Shown: positions 1 to 14,000 of the stretch, in pieces
Position numbering within the stretch: the stretch's first letter is position 1
Layout: each line of letters begins with the position of its first letter
Source of the DNA: Helopsaltes ochotensis
Taxonomy: Eukaryota; Chordata; Aves; Passeriformes; Locustellidae
Length of the DNA: 64,000 nucleotides
Reading direction: 5' to 3'
NCBI GenBank assembly: GCA_013400155.1
Contig: VXBM01000333.1
Coordinates: 360,361-424,360, forward strand
Notes under the pieces: generated by a model
Seen by the model: the letters and a program-made list of their open reading frames with translations, nothing else
What the model was told of the DNA's origin: nothing
Database searches by the model: none
Translations under genes and position numbers: made by a program

Positions 1-1851
1 TTCACAATCAAGAAGAGTTAATGCTTTGATTGCTTGAAGGTTAATCCAAGGCTTCAAAATGTCTGATAAGAATTCATGTCCAGATAGAAGGAGCTCCAAG
101 TTTGCAATAAACACAGCCATTAGAAATATTTATCATTGAGTCAAAGCATTGAAGAGGATTAGTCTCAGCTGCGCCCATGCCAGAACACAGCATCTTAATT
201 GCATTACATATTTGGGACACTGTCCTGAAATGCTTCCGGAGATCGTAGAGATAAAGAACTCTTGAGATATGGTTTTGTTTTGCTCTTAAATCTGTAATTC
301 AGTTTACCCAGGATGATTAAGGATTTCTTACAAATTTCTGCATTCAGTAGCTGGGAAAATGGTAGAGAAACGAGTGTGTTAAGAGATAGGCAGAGTACTA
401 AGAGAAGTACAAAAGCTAGAAAGGACAGAGTAAAGGAAATAAAAGACAACTACACTGGCTCTTAGTATTTCAAATCCCTGAAGGGATGAGAAGAAAATAG
501 TGTTACTTTTGTAGCTGCAAAGAGAATTTGGTAGCTTTAGAAAGATGATAGCTGGTATAAATGGCATGGCTTCTTCTCTCTGCTTTTGGCAGAAATTGTA
601 CCCGTCAGAAAATGTGCTGCAATTCCACTGCATTTTAATGCTTTTACATGCATTTAAAAGCTATATCTGCTATTCTGCTGAGCTTGTCACTAAATAATCA
701 GAAATCCTGACAAATTAAATGAGCTGAAGTCAGACCTCCCCTTCCAATTCCAAAATTATTAATGCCACCTCTTTTTCATTTGGACTTCTGTCTTAGTATA
801 CTGAACTGAACAGTTGTAAGTCTCCAACATACTGATTTTTTCTTCCAAGTATTGCTCTGAAGCCATTCTGTCTATGCAGTTTGGCCTGCCACAATGCTGT
901 CATGACAAAGGTTCCTGCAGAGATATTATCCTATTATATCTACAAGTGATTGAGATCCATAGAAGCCTAGATCAGTTGTCTGGCACTGTTGGAAATTACA
1001 AAAATCCATCTTAGCCTGTTATATAAACTTGTTTTGAAAGCAAAATGAAATTAGAAGCAGATAGGTTGGCTCGTATCAAACAGATAGGTTAAATCAATTG
1101 TGATAGTGAATATTTAGAGCTATTTGGTCATGCAATGATTACAACAATGAGAAAAATAGGAGGAAATGTTTGTAGCTGAAGTCACTAAAATGCACCATAA
1201 GTCATGTTCATGGAATGTGGTTGTCAGCTTTCATGTTGTTTTTCTGAGGGTCACTGAACAGAGGCAGAGGAAAACTGACTGGGGAGAGCTCTTATCATCA
1301 TGGATGTCATCCTAGCGTATCTCAGAGGGATCCATCGTAACACAAACACGCTTCTAATACAAGCCTGATCTGGTGCTAAACCTGGATTTTGGCTGCATTT
1401 ATTCCGTGAGAAAAACTCTGTGGGAGCCCTCATTTCCTGAGTCACTATGGAGAACTATCTGAATAGCTTTGGGGGCAACAATGTTAAAGGTGCTGTAAGT
1501 GAGGTCTTGAGCAATTCTTTTTCAGAATCTGGAGTTTCAAGGCTCCCTCTTAAAATTTGAAAACTCAGTCTCCCAGGATTCATTATTTCTAGATTTCAAA
1601 TATATGTAGAAGTTTAAGAATGTAAACAGAGCCAAAGACCTCTTCGTCTGCAGTCAAGATAATTTTCTTTTGATACTGCCAAAATGTAATGTTTAGATTC
1701 TGGGATTTTTTATATTTTCTCTTCCAAAACCAACTTCAGATTTCCCATCTTTAATTCTGAGGTGGTATTGTTTCCTTTTTCCTGTTCACTCCGTTGCTCT
1801 TCAGTTTCCATCCTAAACAAAATCATGACTGTGAAAAGCTCCACAGTTCAG
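1..1851. other. Intergenic, nothing recognised
   Basis: AT-rich sequence with short open frames on both strands, none longer than about 85 codons and none resembling a known protein. Confidence 0.7.
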
Positions 1852-1861
1852 CAACATGGAA

Positions 1862-1923
1862 TCACAGAATCATAGAATGTCAAGTGTTGGAAAGGACCTT
1901 AAAGATCATCCAATCCCAGCCCC
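1862..1923 (-). mobile_element. CR1 LINE 3'-end fragment (very short)
   Basis: The plus strand reads CACAGAATCATAGAATG followed by TTGGAAAGGACCTTAAAGA, the reverse complement of the conserved 3' end of bird CR1 retrotransposons. The element therefore points to the minus strand. Only about 60 bases are recognisable, fitting the extreme 5' truncation common in CR1. A 10-base direct repeat (CAACATGGAA) flanks it at 1,852-1,861 and 1,924-1,933. The right copy may partly be CR1 sequence itself. Confidence 0.85.
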
Positions 1924-4900
1924 CAACATGGAAGGAGTGGAATCATCACAAGAGGCCCAGTAGACTGGTATTGTAGAAATGTTCTGAAAGAAACCGGATT
2001 AGTTGGAAATGGGATTTTAGCCATGAAAAAACTTCTCTCTAATGAAAGAAGTAAGCTGGGCAATGATCAGTTTAAATATTTTTGAGTTTCTCTTACAGGT
2101 GATACATTTTCTTTGTGTTCTGCTCTGTCATGGATAAAAGAAAAACTACCATGATCTTCATAGCAAGCCTACATCTGGAGGACTGTGTAAGCCTTCTGGT
2201 TACTCTGGATGTTAGTGTTTCAATAGGTGGAGACTTACAGCAGATTTATTACATTTCTGTTAGTCTCTGTGTCATTTATGAGGGAACCGCAAGAGTTATA
2301 TAATTTCGGGGGGGGATTGGATGGACTATTTACCTAAAGTGGTATGGACTGTTGTCTGAAAAACCGAGGTGATGTGAAATACAGACTGAGCAAACTGGGC
2401 CTGAAACTGTTTACAAAGAGCCGCAACTCCCGTTTGAAGTGATCAGTACTCAAAGTGGTCTTGATGTGAGACACACAGTGGGGAAAATTAATTTCTTTTC
2501 TCTTTTGTAATGGAGGTTATCTGAATTTATTTCACATGTATTCTGTGCACAGTACCGGTAGTAAAAATATAAACCCCCTTGATGCTGTATTAAGAACCAA
2601 ATCCACTGCCCATTTCTGAGCATCTTTTGAGTGTTCAAGCTGCCTGCAATCTGACTATGCATCCAGCTTTTGCAAAAGGGGCCTCTCAGTGATTGAACCC
2701 AAAATCCGACTCCAGCTTTCCCTGTTTTGAGGACATTTTCCTGTTAATATCTGAATTTTGCTGCATGAGATTGCCATGTCTGTCTACTGCTGATAGCAGG
2801 CACCTTTTCATTCTCCAGGAGCTGTGTCTTGCTCAGAGGGAGCAGCCAGACTGTTCTCAAACTACGTTCAGGGTCACACTAAGGAAACACCCTCTTGGAA
2901 GCTGCCTGGCTCTTTGTTCCTTCCATCAAGCTAAAATAAATGCCACTGAAAATGTCTCATTCCTCTTTGTATATGCAAAGACCATGGGAACACTTACAAG
3001 TTACTGTCTTTCAGATACTGCATACAAAATCAGAGGAAATAACAATGTTTGGATCTTATAAGAAAATCCAAAGTGTCCAGATTTCTTTGGCAGACATTCC
3101 CATTTTGTTTTTCCAAGCTGAGAACCATGGAAGTGCCTTTTCCACCTCTTTCCACCTCCCCGTCCCTCATAAGTAAGGCTGATCATACTTGGAAGGAGAC
3201 AAAACTTAGAAGTGGGTGGAAAAACACATCCAGCTGACCCAAAGGGGAAGTGCGTCCTCTACCTGCTGCTGTCTTCGTCCACGTTTTACCTTCTTTCTGC
3301 AGGTCGACTCACTACATTCTTCTGCCAATTACTTATTTTCTGTTTTCTCTGTGTGCACAGCAAATCTCTGATGCTCGTGGGACTGTTCCAAGTTCAATAA
3401 AATTTCATTTTCTGAAGATTATAAGATTCCTCAAACTCCAGTCAAGATCTGGAGCCAGAGGGAGGTCCAGACTGCATAAATACAAAGTTCTGCCACAGGC
3501 AAGTGACACATATATCTCATTAATGAAGTTCTCAATCTGAAAGTGTTGTTTTCTATGTGGAAAAAGTCATTCTAACTGACTATAAACTATTGCTGAAATT
3601 TTAACTGGAATTATGTACACAGTCCTGGCTGGCATAAGCAGAAAATATTTGCAGTACCCTGACCCACAGATAGAGTTCAAACAAACACTGATGGGAAAAT
3701 TAAATTAGAAGTACAGGATATTGTCCTTCATTCTCTGCATTCAGCCTACTCAGATGACAGAATCTGAAATTTATATGGCATTTTAATTGGTCATAAACAA
3801 ACTCAAAATTATTCCAAGGTTGGATCTGAACAGATTTCATACATGAATATTTAATATTCATAATGTTTACCAGGAGGACCATTCTGAATGTTGAAACTTT
3901 GCATTCATCTGCAAAACAAGGAAAGCAACAGAGGTGAACAGTGGAAGCTTAGGCAGAAAATCCCATTAATGCACTTTTTGTGATCCCCTGTGCTGTGCCA
4001 TAGTGATACATTAAACGCCTGAAGTGTTTACTTTTTCACTAATACTATCAATGTTTCTGTATTTCTCTTTAATTTTTTGTATCTGTATCTGTTTCCGTGC
4101 ATGAAGTTAAATGGTATGGCAAAGGAATTTAGCACTATGAAAGAGGATTTTAGGCTATTTAGCCAAATGGAAAAGTTGGGGAGAAAAATCTATTTTGGAA
4201 AACCTGACGCCCAAATTAAAAAATGAGCATTAATGAAAGCCCTTGTTTTGTCCCAGCCATCAGTATTTAATATAATGCTTAGTTTAAAAACTTTTTTGAC
4301 ATTTTAACATATATATCAATTTCAAATAAAATGAAAAGGAAAGAACATACTATTTTCAAATATTCAAACAAAAAATGCATGACTGGGATGAAACCATTGG
4401 AATGCTATTTATCAACCTCACAAACTGCACAAGACTGTGATTTCTTGCTTGCTTGCTTTTCTTTACAGCAAATAATTCGATCCAGTCTCAAAATAATCCA
4501 TAAAGCCTTCATCAGAGCCCTGCTAACACCTGCCCCGCTCCAAAAATAACCAGAAGTCATAAATACAATGTCCGTCCCCAAGTCCAATCCTATCCTATCC
4601 CAACAGAACAGGTAACATCACATTTCTTCAGATCCTCCTTTCCAGCCATACTGAAATGAATACTAATTCACCTCTCTTGACGTCAAACATTACCTCAGCT
4701 TTATCAAAACTCATGTTGAACATGGAACAACTACTAAAGACCCAAAGCAAATCCCAGCTGAAAGCCTTGTTCAGAGTTTTATCCATGCCTGAACTTCTTT
4801 CACAGATTACATTCCTCTCTTCACAACTTAGATCAACAGTGAAATGGGAATTACTGGTCCCACAGAACCGAGGCACAGAACATGCTTCTCAGGCTTTGTT

Positions 4901-5121
4901 TGAGCCAACCATTGCTCCCCTCTCAGCAGAAGCCTTACTGGCCCACCCAGAAAGCACACACCCTTCCTAACCATGGCTTTCATCCTGCTTTAGAGAACTG
5001 AAGGACTCCAATTATAAGCTGACTTCTGCAGCCCCTGCTTTCCTGAACTGCAGTTTTAATGTTGTCTAGATTTCAAGTCCAGAAAGATATTCTGCTTGTT
5101 CTAGGTCTCAATGCCCTGCAA

Positions 5122-5157
5122 GAAACCACACTAATATTTGAAACCATACTAATATTT
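5122..5157. repeat. Tandem duplication of an 18-bp unit
   Basis: GAAACCACACTAATATTT is followed directly by GAAACCATACTAATATTT, with one difference. The duplication is local and probably recent. Confidence 0.9.
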
Positions 5158-7046
5158 GAATTTTGCTTCACAGATCCCTAGTTTCAAATCCAGTCCTATT
5201 GGTTATCGTATCCAAAGCCTTGTCAATGTTTCTTGCCATTCACTACTCACAGGAAGGATCAGCCACAACCTGGCAGGATCCTTTAAGGAAATTTTCTAAA
5301 TTCATCTTTCTTTACCTTAAACACAATGTTAGCTAATAAACAAAACAAAACCCCACCAACCCAGACACCCTAGAAATTAAGTTTGGAGAGAACCACACAG
5401 CTCACTACAAACAGTAACTGCTACATGATTCCTGCAGAACTCTAGGAATTATTAACTACCTATTAACTTGCTCTTGTAGCCTCCCCTTTCCTGGACCATA
5501 ACACTCAAAACCAGGATTTTATTTTTTTTTAAATACAGTGCCAATGAGTCCTACTGAGTTCATACCATGAGTGGCTTCTCTGATACCAAAGTTTGCTCTT
5601 TCTCCTTAGCTTTTGAAGGAATGAATGTAAAACCAAGACCTGAGACATCTTTTACTGGATCTGTGACCCACAGCCACCTAAGAGCCTTCCTGCCAGTGAA
5701 TGCTCTTGCATCCTTTGCCCAGTCACTGTTTTCTGTCAGAGGATGAATTACACATTATTCATTGCCAAGACAACTAGTCCTGGAACCATTGGTCTGCCGT
5801 TCCTATCGCAACTAGCCAGAAGCTGTAACTCGTTGCCACCACCAGCCCTCACCCTACACACGCCACTCTGACAAGATCCTGCAGTAAATGTATTTGTCCC
5901 GCTCCTCCTTTCCTGAACCCTAGCCCCCACTGTAGGCATACAGCTCACCCCTGCCACTCCAGAGCATCAGCCATAATTGTAACCTTAACTGTAACCAGTC
6001 CTCTCCACCACAGAATTAATCACCTGCAGACTAATCCTCTCTGCACTGCTAGATGGAAAACCTGTGAAATTAGGCTTACAGGGCAGCAAAAATGCCAATA
6101 CAGGAAAATTATCTTCCAGTGAAACGTTCCTTTTTCTCAGTTGTTGCTTGAAAACCATTTTTTAAGGTACTGCTGTCAGTTTTAGCTGAGTTTTTGTTTG
6201 AAGAAAGGAGTTTGAGTTTTAGTGTAGTCTGTCAATACTTTTACAAACCAGGGTTAACAGAAAATCTTTATTTGCAGCTTAATAGCAAAAGGAAAAATAT
6301 GTGAAGGGATCTTCAATATCAGAAATGCTGTGCAAGGACAAATACACTGTCCCCAGTAAACGTGCAAAGGCTTTACCAGATCTAAGCTGTATAGAGCTTT
6401 GTTGGATGGGATTTTTATCTTTGTCTTTACTTACATTTGTATGTGTTGGAAGATACTTTCACTTATTGCAAAAAAGATTAAATAAATTTATGAAATCATA
6501 TTTTCTCTTTTCCTCTGTAAAATTCTCACTCTTCTAATCCAGTGCTAATTGAAAAGTTGTGATCCCATTAATTTTAATAGGTTCTGGAAGATACTGTAAA
6601 CCAGTGCCTTATAAAACTAACAGCATGACAATATGTTTCAGAATTAACATGAATACTTCTGTCTATATTAAAATTTCTTCGAAAGCAAATGCCTCTAGTT
6701 TTCCAGAGTTTTTCCTAATCATATTTCTTTTTTGGTAATGTAAGAAGTCATTCCCCAAGGGCAGTATTTTGTTCCCCTTCAAGTCAAAGATAAAAATTCT
6801 CTTGAGTTTCATGGGAACAAGAGCATTTTAAAAATAAAATTCCTTCTCTGATAACCTCTAATGGATTTTTTTTTTCTCAGAAAGTAAACACAACAAAGAT
6901 GACCTTTTCATCAGTTCCATTTCTGTCCTTAGGGTGTAACTCTTTAGTGCAAAAACAGCTCAAGGATCTGTGAAGGCAGGTTAAGTCACCTCATTCTCCC
7001 TCTGGAATGCCCTGAGGCAAAATTGTCCCTTTCTAGTGGCTTACAG

Positions 7047-7068
7047 CTGTTTCTGGGCTGTTTCTGGG
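7047..7068. repeat. Tandem duplication of an 11-bp unit
   Basis: CTGTTTCTGGG is repeated twice without a mismatch. Confidence 0.9.
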
Positions 7069-7949
7069 CATTGGTATAGCACAGAAGCCTCCAGATAAGT
7101 AGGGAAAAAGATTAATTAGTCTTCTTGTCCCAGCGGGTGCAACTCTTTTTTGAACTCTTGGAATTTCTCATCAGCCCTGCTATACTGCCATGATTACTAC
7201 AGAAGAGGCTGTAAGTCTGCTCTTAATCCTTGTGAATCCTACTGAGGACGGGAAGAAATGGGGCTGCCACAAAGGAAGGTAGAACAAAGAACTAAACTTG
7301 TATCCCAGCCACAGCTCAAGTGTGTAAGTCAAAAAAGAATTAAAATAATTATATAGATTCAGGAATTAGACCGTGCTTGAGCCTCTCTAGCTATGAATTC
7401 TTCAGGTCTGTGCAGAGACTCACGAGAGACTTTGTGACCCAAGCTTTCCAAGAGAGAGGCGGATGTTTAAACTTTCTGGATGTGACTTTAGGTAAAACAA
7501 TGAGCAATCTGTTGGATGAATGCTGCCTGTGTGCCGTGCCCATCTCCTCATCTGCTGTTTACTCCTGCAGTTAAACAAGGCTCTGCAGGACATTTCCTAA
7601 TGTCTTTTGGAGACTTGTTTGTCGTTCTGCATGAATATGTGGTAGTGCTGTTACCTTGCTCCATTGGCTCTGAGCCGGGTGGCTGTGCTGGGCTCAGCAA
7701 ACACCACCGGAATTGGAGCGCCACTGTTCACTTGGGTGTGTGAACAGGGTGATGGAGAGAACCACACAGACACAACCCAGATGAATAAACACTGTCAGCA
7801 TCTCTGGAACAACTTTGCAGCATCTCTGCTTAAATAAATGCTGTCCATCAGGTTGTCTGTTCAGACAGAAGCTGAAAGAGAAAGGTATGTTCGCTTGTAT
7901 AGGCATATACTGCATTTTTCCTGTTTTACTTGTGTTTTGTAGCTGGTTT

Positions 7950-8008
7950 AAAAAAAAAAAAAAGAAGAAGAAGAAGAAGAAAAAAAGAAAAAAAAAAGAA
8001 AAAAAATA
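7950..8008. repeat. Purine-only low-complexity tract with (AAG)n
   Basis: About 59 bases of A and G only: a poly-A run, then six AAG units, then A-runs broken by single G's. Complementary poly-Phe/Ser and poly-Lys frames result from it and are not genes. Confidence 0.9.
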
Positions 8009-11000
8009 AGGAGAATGGGAAGGCAATGGGAAGCAGTTTCCTGCCTACTCAGTAATGGCAGAAAGTTTACATTAAACTGATGCTTCATTACTTGAAGCAA
8101 CTGCAGTTTGAAGACTGTGCTTCTAGACACACACGTTATGTATTTAATTTTAATACTGACAATATATTATTTTGTAGAGCTATTTCACCTTTCGTTTCTT
8201 TAAAGGTTTATTAAAATATTTCCTACTATTCGAGTGAGCACTGCTTACACAAGTACCGTAACTTGCGTTCTTCACCAGTAGAGGACAGCACGAACCCAGC
8301 TATTGTCCCAAAAGCTGCTCCACCTTTTTTCCTCCTTTCTTCACCCAACAGAATGTCAATGGAAGTTTCCTCACTACCTTTTTCTCGAGAGGAATACTTG
8401 GTCTCCTACTGAATGTTTTTCACGGAAGTAAAATTTAAGCATATGTTTTATGACTGGCAGAAATCTCTAATGATCAACATACAAGGCTGCTGTTCTGCCT
8501 GTTTTCTTCTTTCCAAGATACCCATGACTTGGGAGATCCGCTAACATTTCTCACAGACACAGAAAATACAGAGGTTAAATCATAGGTGAGCCTGACAGGC
8601 TGACAGATAAACAAGCTGTGTTCTATTGCAGTTTGCAGATGTCACCAGCCTGCAGTTTGCTCTTCGCTTAAAGTTGCTTTCCAAGATGGGAAGCACAGAA
8701 CTGCATCAGCCTTGAAAAGCACAAAGGAAAACAGAGTCTTGTCTTAAAATGTGTTTTAGCTTACCTTAGACAAATCTGACCCATTCAGGCAGGTAGAAAG
8801 GATCCTGGTAAGGGGATAAGCTGCAGATTCTACACTGCAGTTCATTGTGGATAATCACAGGAAGTGGCTGGTTCTTCCTTTCCGCCTAGGGATTGACCAG
8901 GAGAGTTTACTTACTGCATAATTCATAAGATACAATGAATTGCTCTAAATCTCTCAATATTTCAGCTTTTGCCCTAATTCTTGTTTGTGTTCCTGAGGCC
9001 TACCTCATCCCCATGTATGATCTGGGCTCTGGGCTGTCGCTGGCTGCCACGCCTGGCCAGCCCTGCTTGGTTTACTCCAGTAGCATGGGGCTGACATGGC
9101 TTCTGCCCTATTGTCCTTGTAATGCTTGGCTTCCAGCTGCTCCCCAGTGTTGGAGAAGAGCTGGACTTTGCTGTTCCTCATACTCACCCACCTCACAGTA
9201 GCTCAAAAACTGCAGAAAAATTACAAAAAAAAAAAATTTAAGTTTTTCTTTGAATATTGCCTGGGTAGTGCTTCTATATCCCTGCTTATGTGAATCCTAC
9301 TTGTCTAAGGTTGTGGTTTTCTTTTTTCAAAGTGAGTGACAAGAATTTTTCCAAGTCAGGCATCTTTAATGAAAAGATTGTTTTAAAGATAATTCTTTCT
9401 CTCAAATGGACTTTTCTGTGATTAGAAAAAGCCTACTCCCACTCTTTAAACCCAGAAATTCAAAACTGAAGTCAACACCTTCTAGGAAATGCAGGTTTGG
9501 AGTTGTACACGAGCACTATGGCTGGGTATAGATAATGGTGTTGATATTGTTAGGGAATTATTGAGTTATTTTACTAAAGCTGCTTAACTATGGATATTTA
9601 AGATGAAATTGCAGGATGATTTCTAACCACCGAAGCTTTAAGTTTGTAAAATGCTCTCCTGTTAGCTGTACTAAGTTGCTGGCAACAAATTAGACTTTGG
9701 CAAAGCTTTGAAGTTTTTGTATGATTTAGGGCACCTAAGCCTACATGACATGAGTGAAAGCCAGGTGTCCCTTTTTAGAAAGGGACACAGAAAACTGCAA
9801 CTTTTGTTACACATTTACTTCAGCTTTACCTTCTGTAGTTTGGGTTTCTGTTGTGAGCTTCAACACAAGGGTATGAAGCACAACATAGCCAACTTGGCAA
9901 GACATTATCAAACTCTAAATCTCTTTTGATTCATAAGATTTCTGTTGCTTTTTGAAAAAATTTGAGTTGGTAATAGGACATTTAAGGAAGCCTTTCTGAT
10001 GGGGCATTGGATTGTTCTTGTGTTAATTTAACAAGCAGATCCAACAGCCTGTAGCTCTGTCTGTCTGTATTTGTATTTCTGTCTTTCAGTTTCATGTCTA
10101 CAGCATTTGCAACACCTGCTCCTGCTTCTCTGCAGGCACTTACTCTACTGCACTGAGCTTGGTCACCCTCAGCTCTCATAGGGAATTGAGAGTTTGTCTC
10201 TACCAGAACTTGAATTGTAATGCTTGTCTGTGCCGTGCTGAGTACACATGTAACACTCACAGCCATTTTTCCTCAGAGCAGTAAAGCTGGTGTCCACTGA
10301 GCAGCTTTTCAAAAATGGTTTTGCAGCTGTTGGGAACAGCACATAATTAGGTATCTCTAATTCAGATCCCAAGTCTGTACTACGAAGTGTCTCTTGGTTA
10401 ACTTCAGAAAAGCCATGTCAATTTTCAAGCTCATCTGACTTTTCCTGCATCTTCTAAACCCTACAAAAACACTTCTTTCACAGAAATGCTGTTTCAGTCT
10501 TGCCCAGTCTCTAGGCAAATGTCTATTTCCTTACTGAACATTGATGAGCTCTGGACAGTGCAGTGACAGACAGTTTACAGAGAACATGTCTCATTAGCTC
10601 TAAGGAAAAAGCAAACAACTTGTATCAGTTTTGAAGAGAAGCTGAATTATGGGTGGCCATTTCCTGCCATCCAAAGTTCAGAGAACTTGTGGTGTTACTT
10701 CAGTTGAGGTGTAACAATTTCTGAGAGCTAATTTGTGTATGGATATGGCCTTACAGGGTATTGATTTTGAATAAAAAATTCTGCTTTACCTGGCTTACAA
10801 GTTCTCCTTGAGTTCCTACAGGGGAATCTCAATAGGCCAAGACTTTGCCTTTTAATCCTCCTTTTTCATGATCTCTAAAGCATCCCAAGTGTCGCCTCAG
10901 CACTCGTGATATGGGCAGCAGTAACCTTGAAGACTTCTTCTCAAATGCCCCATATCTTCTCACATTTTGAGCTGGGTCAGGTAAGGCCTACCTTACACTT

Positions 11001-14000
11001 TCTGTAGCCACTTACCTCCTAAAAGTAATCCTAAGAAGTCATGATAAACAGTACACTGTAAGCTATTCATCGTCTCAGGCCCACTTAGTTCTGTGATCTC
11101 TTCTTAGAGAAATAATAAAGAGCTGGGAAGAGCTATAGCTGACTTTAGGGAAGTTAGTGAAACCATCAGCAGCTAATACACATTCTAAGGTCTGTTTGTG
11201 TTTTGTGAAGATAAAGAAGTACCTACTCAGCAATTTCCAATGCACTGATTAGCCTGCAATGCTAGCAATTCCTCCTTCTCCGTTAAAATAACACAGTATC
11301 CTTTATTTTGAAAAAATGTTGTCTGTGTACAAAAAGAGTCTGCCTCAATATGAATATTTAGCGGCCATGTTTCTTGCATTCAGACTCTCTAGTTTGGGTG
11401 GGATGTTTCTGAGGAGATTCCTTTCTTAGCTTTACGTTACTGCCTTCCCAAAAGATGGGAGATAGCTTCTTAAAGCCATGAGGGATGATATTACATTTTT
11501 ATTACAATACATCCCTCTGCCTGGTGATGGAATCTAGCTGAGAGGAGTGTCTGGAAATTGCATAGCCTCCCCCGGCTTTGGTTGTCTCAAGCAAACTCTG
11601 GGGTATATTGCAATTCTTATCTAATGTTTCTTAAGGTTTCTGAATTCCTTTGTCTGCAAGTAACAATATTTAATCTTCTCTTTTGTGACAGATATGATAA
11701 TATCATGGGTTTAGGGGTTTTTTTATGAGAAAGGAAGACTGCAACAAATTAAATGCTAGGCAAGTAATCGTACACCTATAATGAGCAAGGACACGTACTC
11801 AGCAAGTATTTTGGACTTTATTCCTTTCACAGGAATGCCTCTGCTCCTGCTTGAGGCCACTAGGCACAGCAGAATTTAAGAGAAGTCTGTGATATTTCTT
11901 AGAGATAGCATTCTTGCACAGAAAGGCCAAATTTTAGATGCTAATCTAAATGTTCTGATGACTTGATCAAATGCCCCATAAGGCAAATATTTCCACGGGC
12001 TCTTTGATTAGACTTGACAATAACATCTTTAGCTTGAAGGAATAATGCTAATAGCCATGTAACATCCTATATAATAAACAAGAATAAATACCAACCCTTA
12101 TTATCAGTGCTGCCCTATGTTTACCCCAACTGCCAAGCTTCAATCTGTTTTACTAAGGCAGTCATCTTTTTTGATTCCCTTTAATATTAACAGAGTGTTT
12201 ATTCCTTTACCCTCTTTAAACTCTGCCTGATCACATAGTTGTTCCCCTAAAGGAAATTACAGGCTGCAGAGAAATCTGGAGAAATATCTGTGTTTTAATA
12301 CTAGCTGTATGTCATCCAGGATCCCACCGGAGATGACATTATTACTTTTCAATGGCAAGAGCTGGTCACATGGGAGGTGATGTTTTTATTATAATCAGCT
12401 GCAGAGAACTGGTGAGGGTGAGCTCATCTGCAGCTGAGTATGTTTGAACTTTTGCACCTTTCAGTACCTTTCTGTGAGCAGTGAAAACTCTCTCCAAGTG
12501 GGATGTGTTAGGGAGTTAGGTTTCCTGTAAATGCTGAGATCTTAGAAAACGGCCATAGGAAATGAACATTGCAAAATGAAGTAGAACTGAAGAATTATGA
12601 TGTTGATTACTGAAGCAAAGCTGTTTCATCTGGGTTCTGAAGGAAAGGATTATTACGGTTTAAATATCTGATTTGATTTTAGTCTTCCATTCACAGAATT
12701 AATCAAAAGACTTCTTGAATCTAGGTCATATTACTCAAAGCAGATTCCACGTACACTGTGGCCAGCCATTATGCTGTCAGTCCCTGGGAGATGCTGTGCA
12801 CCCTTAACTCCTGTCTGAAGCTTCAAAAATTGGTCTTTTGTCAAAACCTCGAGAAACATATCACATCTGCTTCCCTTGGACAATTTCCAGACAATATGTA
12901 TTTAATTGACTTTCGGTGAGGAATAAATGGAAATCTAGTGGCACATCTGGTGCTGCCTTCAAATCAATTTACAGTGGTTAAATAGATTTGAACTGGCTCT
13001 CGCTTGCATGAAGAACCTGTCATGCAGCTCTTTGTTCACTTCACCCCACTAACTAGGCTATTAAACAGTGTCTTTTGCCTTAATGCAGATTTTGCTGAAA
13101 AAAAGATGACATTTTGCACATGGCTGGGCTTAAAGGCAGTTAATGAAATTAAAGCAAAGAACTCCCAGCACAGTAGGAAACCCAGATAACAGGAACAATC
13201 GTTTAGTCAGCACATTTCTGCTCCCACAGGAGCTGAGGCTAATTATCAGGGCCAAGGCATCCAGAGGGGTGAGGAGATGACAGCACAACAGTATTTCTCT
13301 GCAACTGCCCTAGTCGAATTTATTTACACATTCTGGAGAAACAATGCTTTTGAAACGTATTTTCCCAGTGCAGACAGGGAAGTGTAGATAATGGATCCAG
13401 ATAGTTGTCCTATCAACTTTTCACAACAGTTTGGAAAGCAGCTTAGGCAGTTTATACAGTGCCATGCATACGGGTTGACCCTGAGTAATTTTGGAAAAGA
13501 TGTATCAAAGGAAAAAAGGAGTTTACAGAGGGAAAGGATTCAAGTCTGGAAAATGTCTCTACGCTAAACAGACACTTTCTCCCCCCCCACACCCCTAATT
13601 TAAGAAAAAGTCAAATAACATTCCACAGTCATCAAAGCATGTTCTCTTATCACCAAGCTGGCTTTGAGTTAACAGCGTACTTATTGATCCTTCTCTATTT
13701 TCTTCACTAAACCAGATCATAAAAGGTGAGAAAGAGCAGTTTTGTCTGAGCACTTTTATGAGTTAAAAGCATTATTTTGTGCTTAAGGCACTGGGCCAGA
13801 TCTTCGAACATCTGGTTCAGATCCTGCTTTTTCCTGTGTGACAAAATATATTTGCATTTCAATTCCCCATCTACAAGGCGGGGATCATGTTGTTTTATTG
13901 TTTTACAGAGGTGGTCAGTTCATGGAGTTTATGTGACTGCTTGTATGGCCCAGTTCAATGAAAATGTGACTTTAAGCTTTGTAAAACTGTTGGTTACTTG

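Larger units (their letters stand above)
1934..7949. other. Intergenic, with a C-rich strand-skewed block at about 4,530-6,050
   Basis: No gene is recognised. From about 4,530 to 6,050 the plus strand is markedly richer in C than G: in three 60-base lines I counted 23 C to 9 G, 26 C to 8 G and 19 C to 8 G. A 104-codon frame at 4,656-4,970 has no recognisable domain. A G-run of eight lies at 2,308-2,315. Confidence 0.65.

Noticed and set aside
3843..3861. Perfect small palindrome ATGAATATT-T-AATATTCAT
   Set aside because: A 9-base arm of AT-rich sequence is expected by chance in 64 kb, and nothing around it suggests function.
4656..4970. A 104-codon plus-strand frame in the C-rich block
   Set aside because: Composition explains its openness. 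An overlapping minus-strand frame is also open, and no domain is seen.
7694..8130. Poly-Phe, poly-Ser and poly-Lys frames around 8.0 kb
   Set aside because: They are translations of the purine-only simple repeat.
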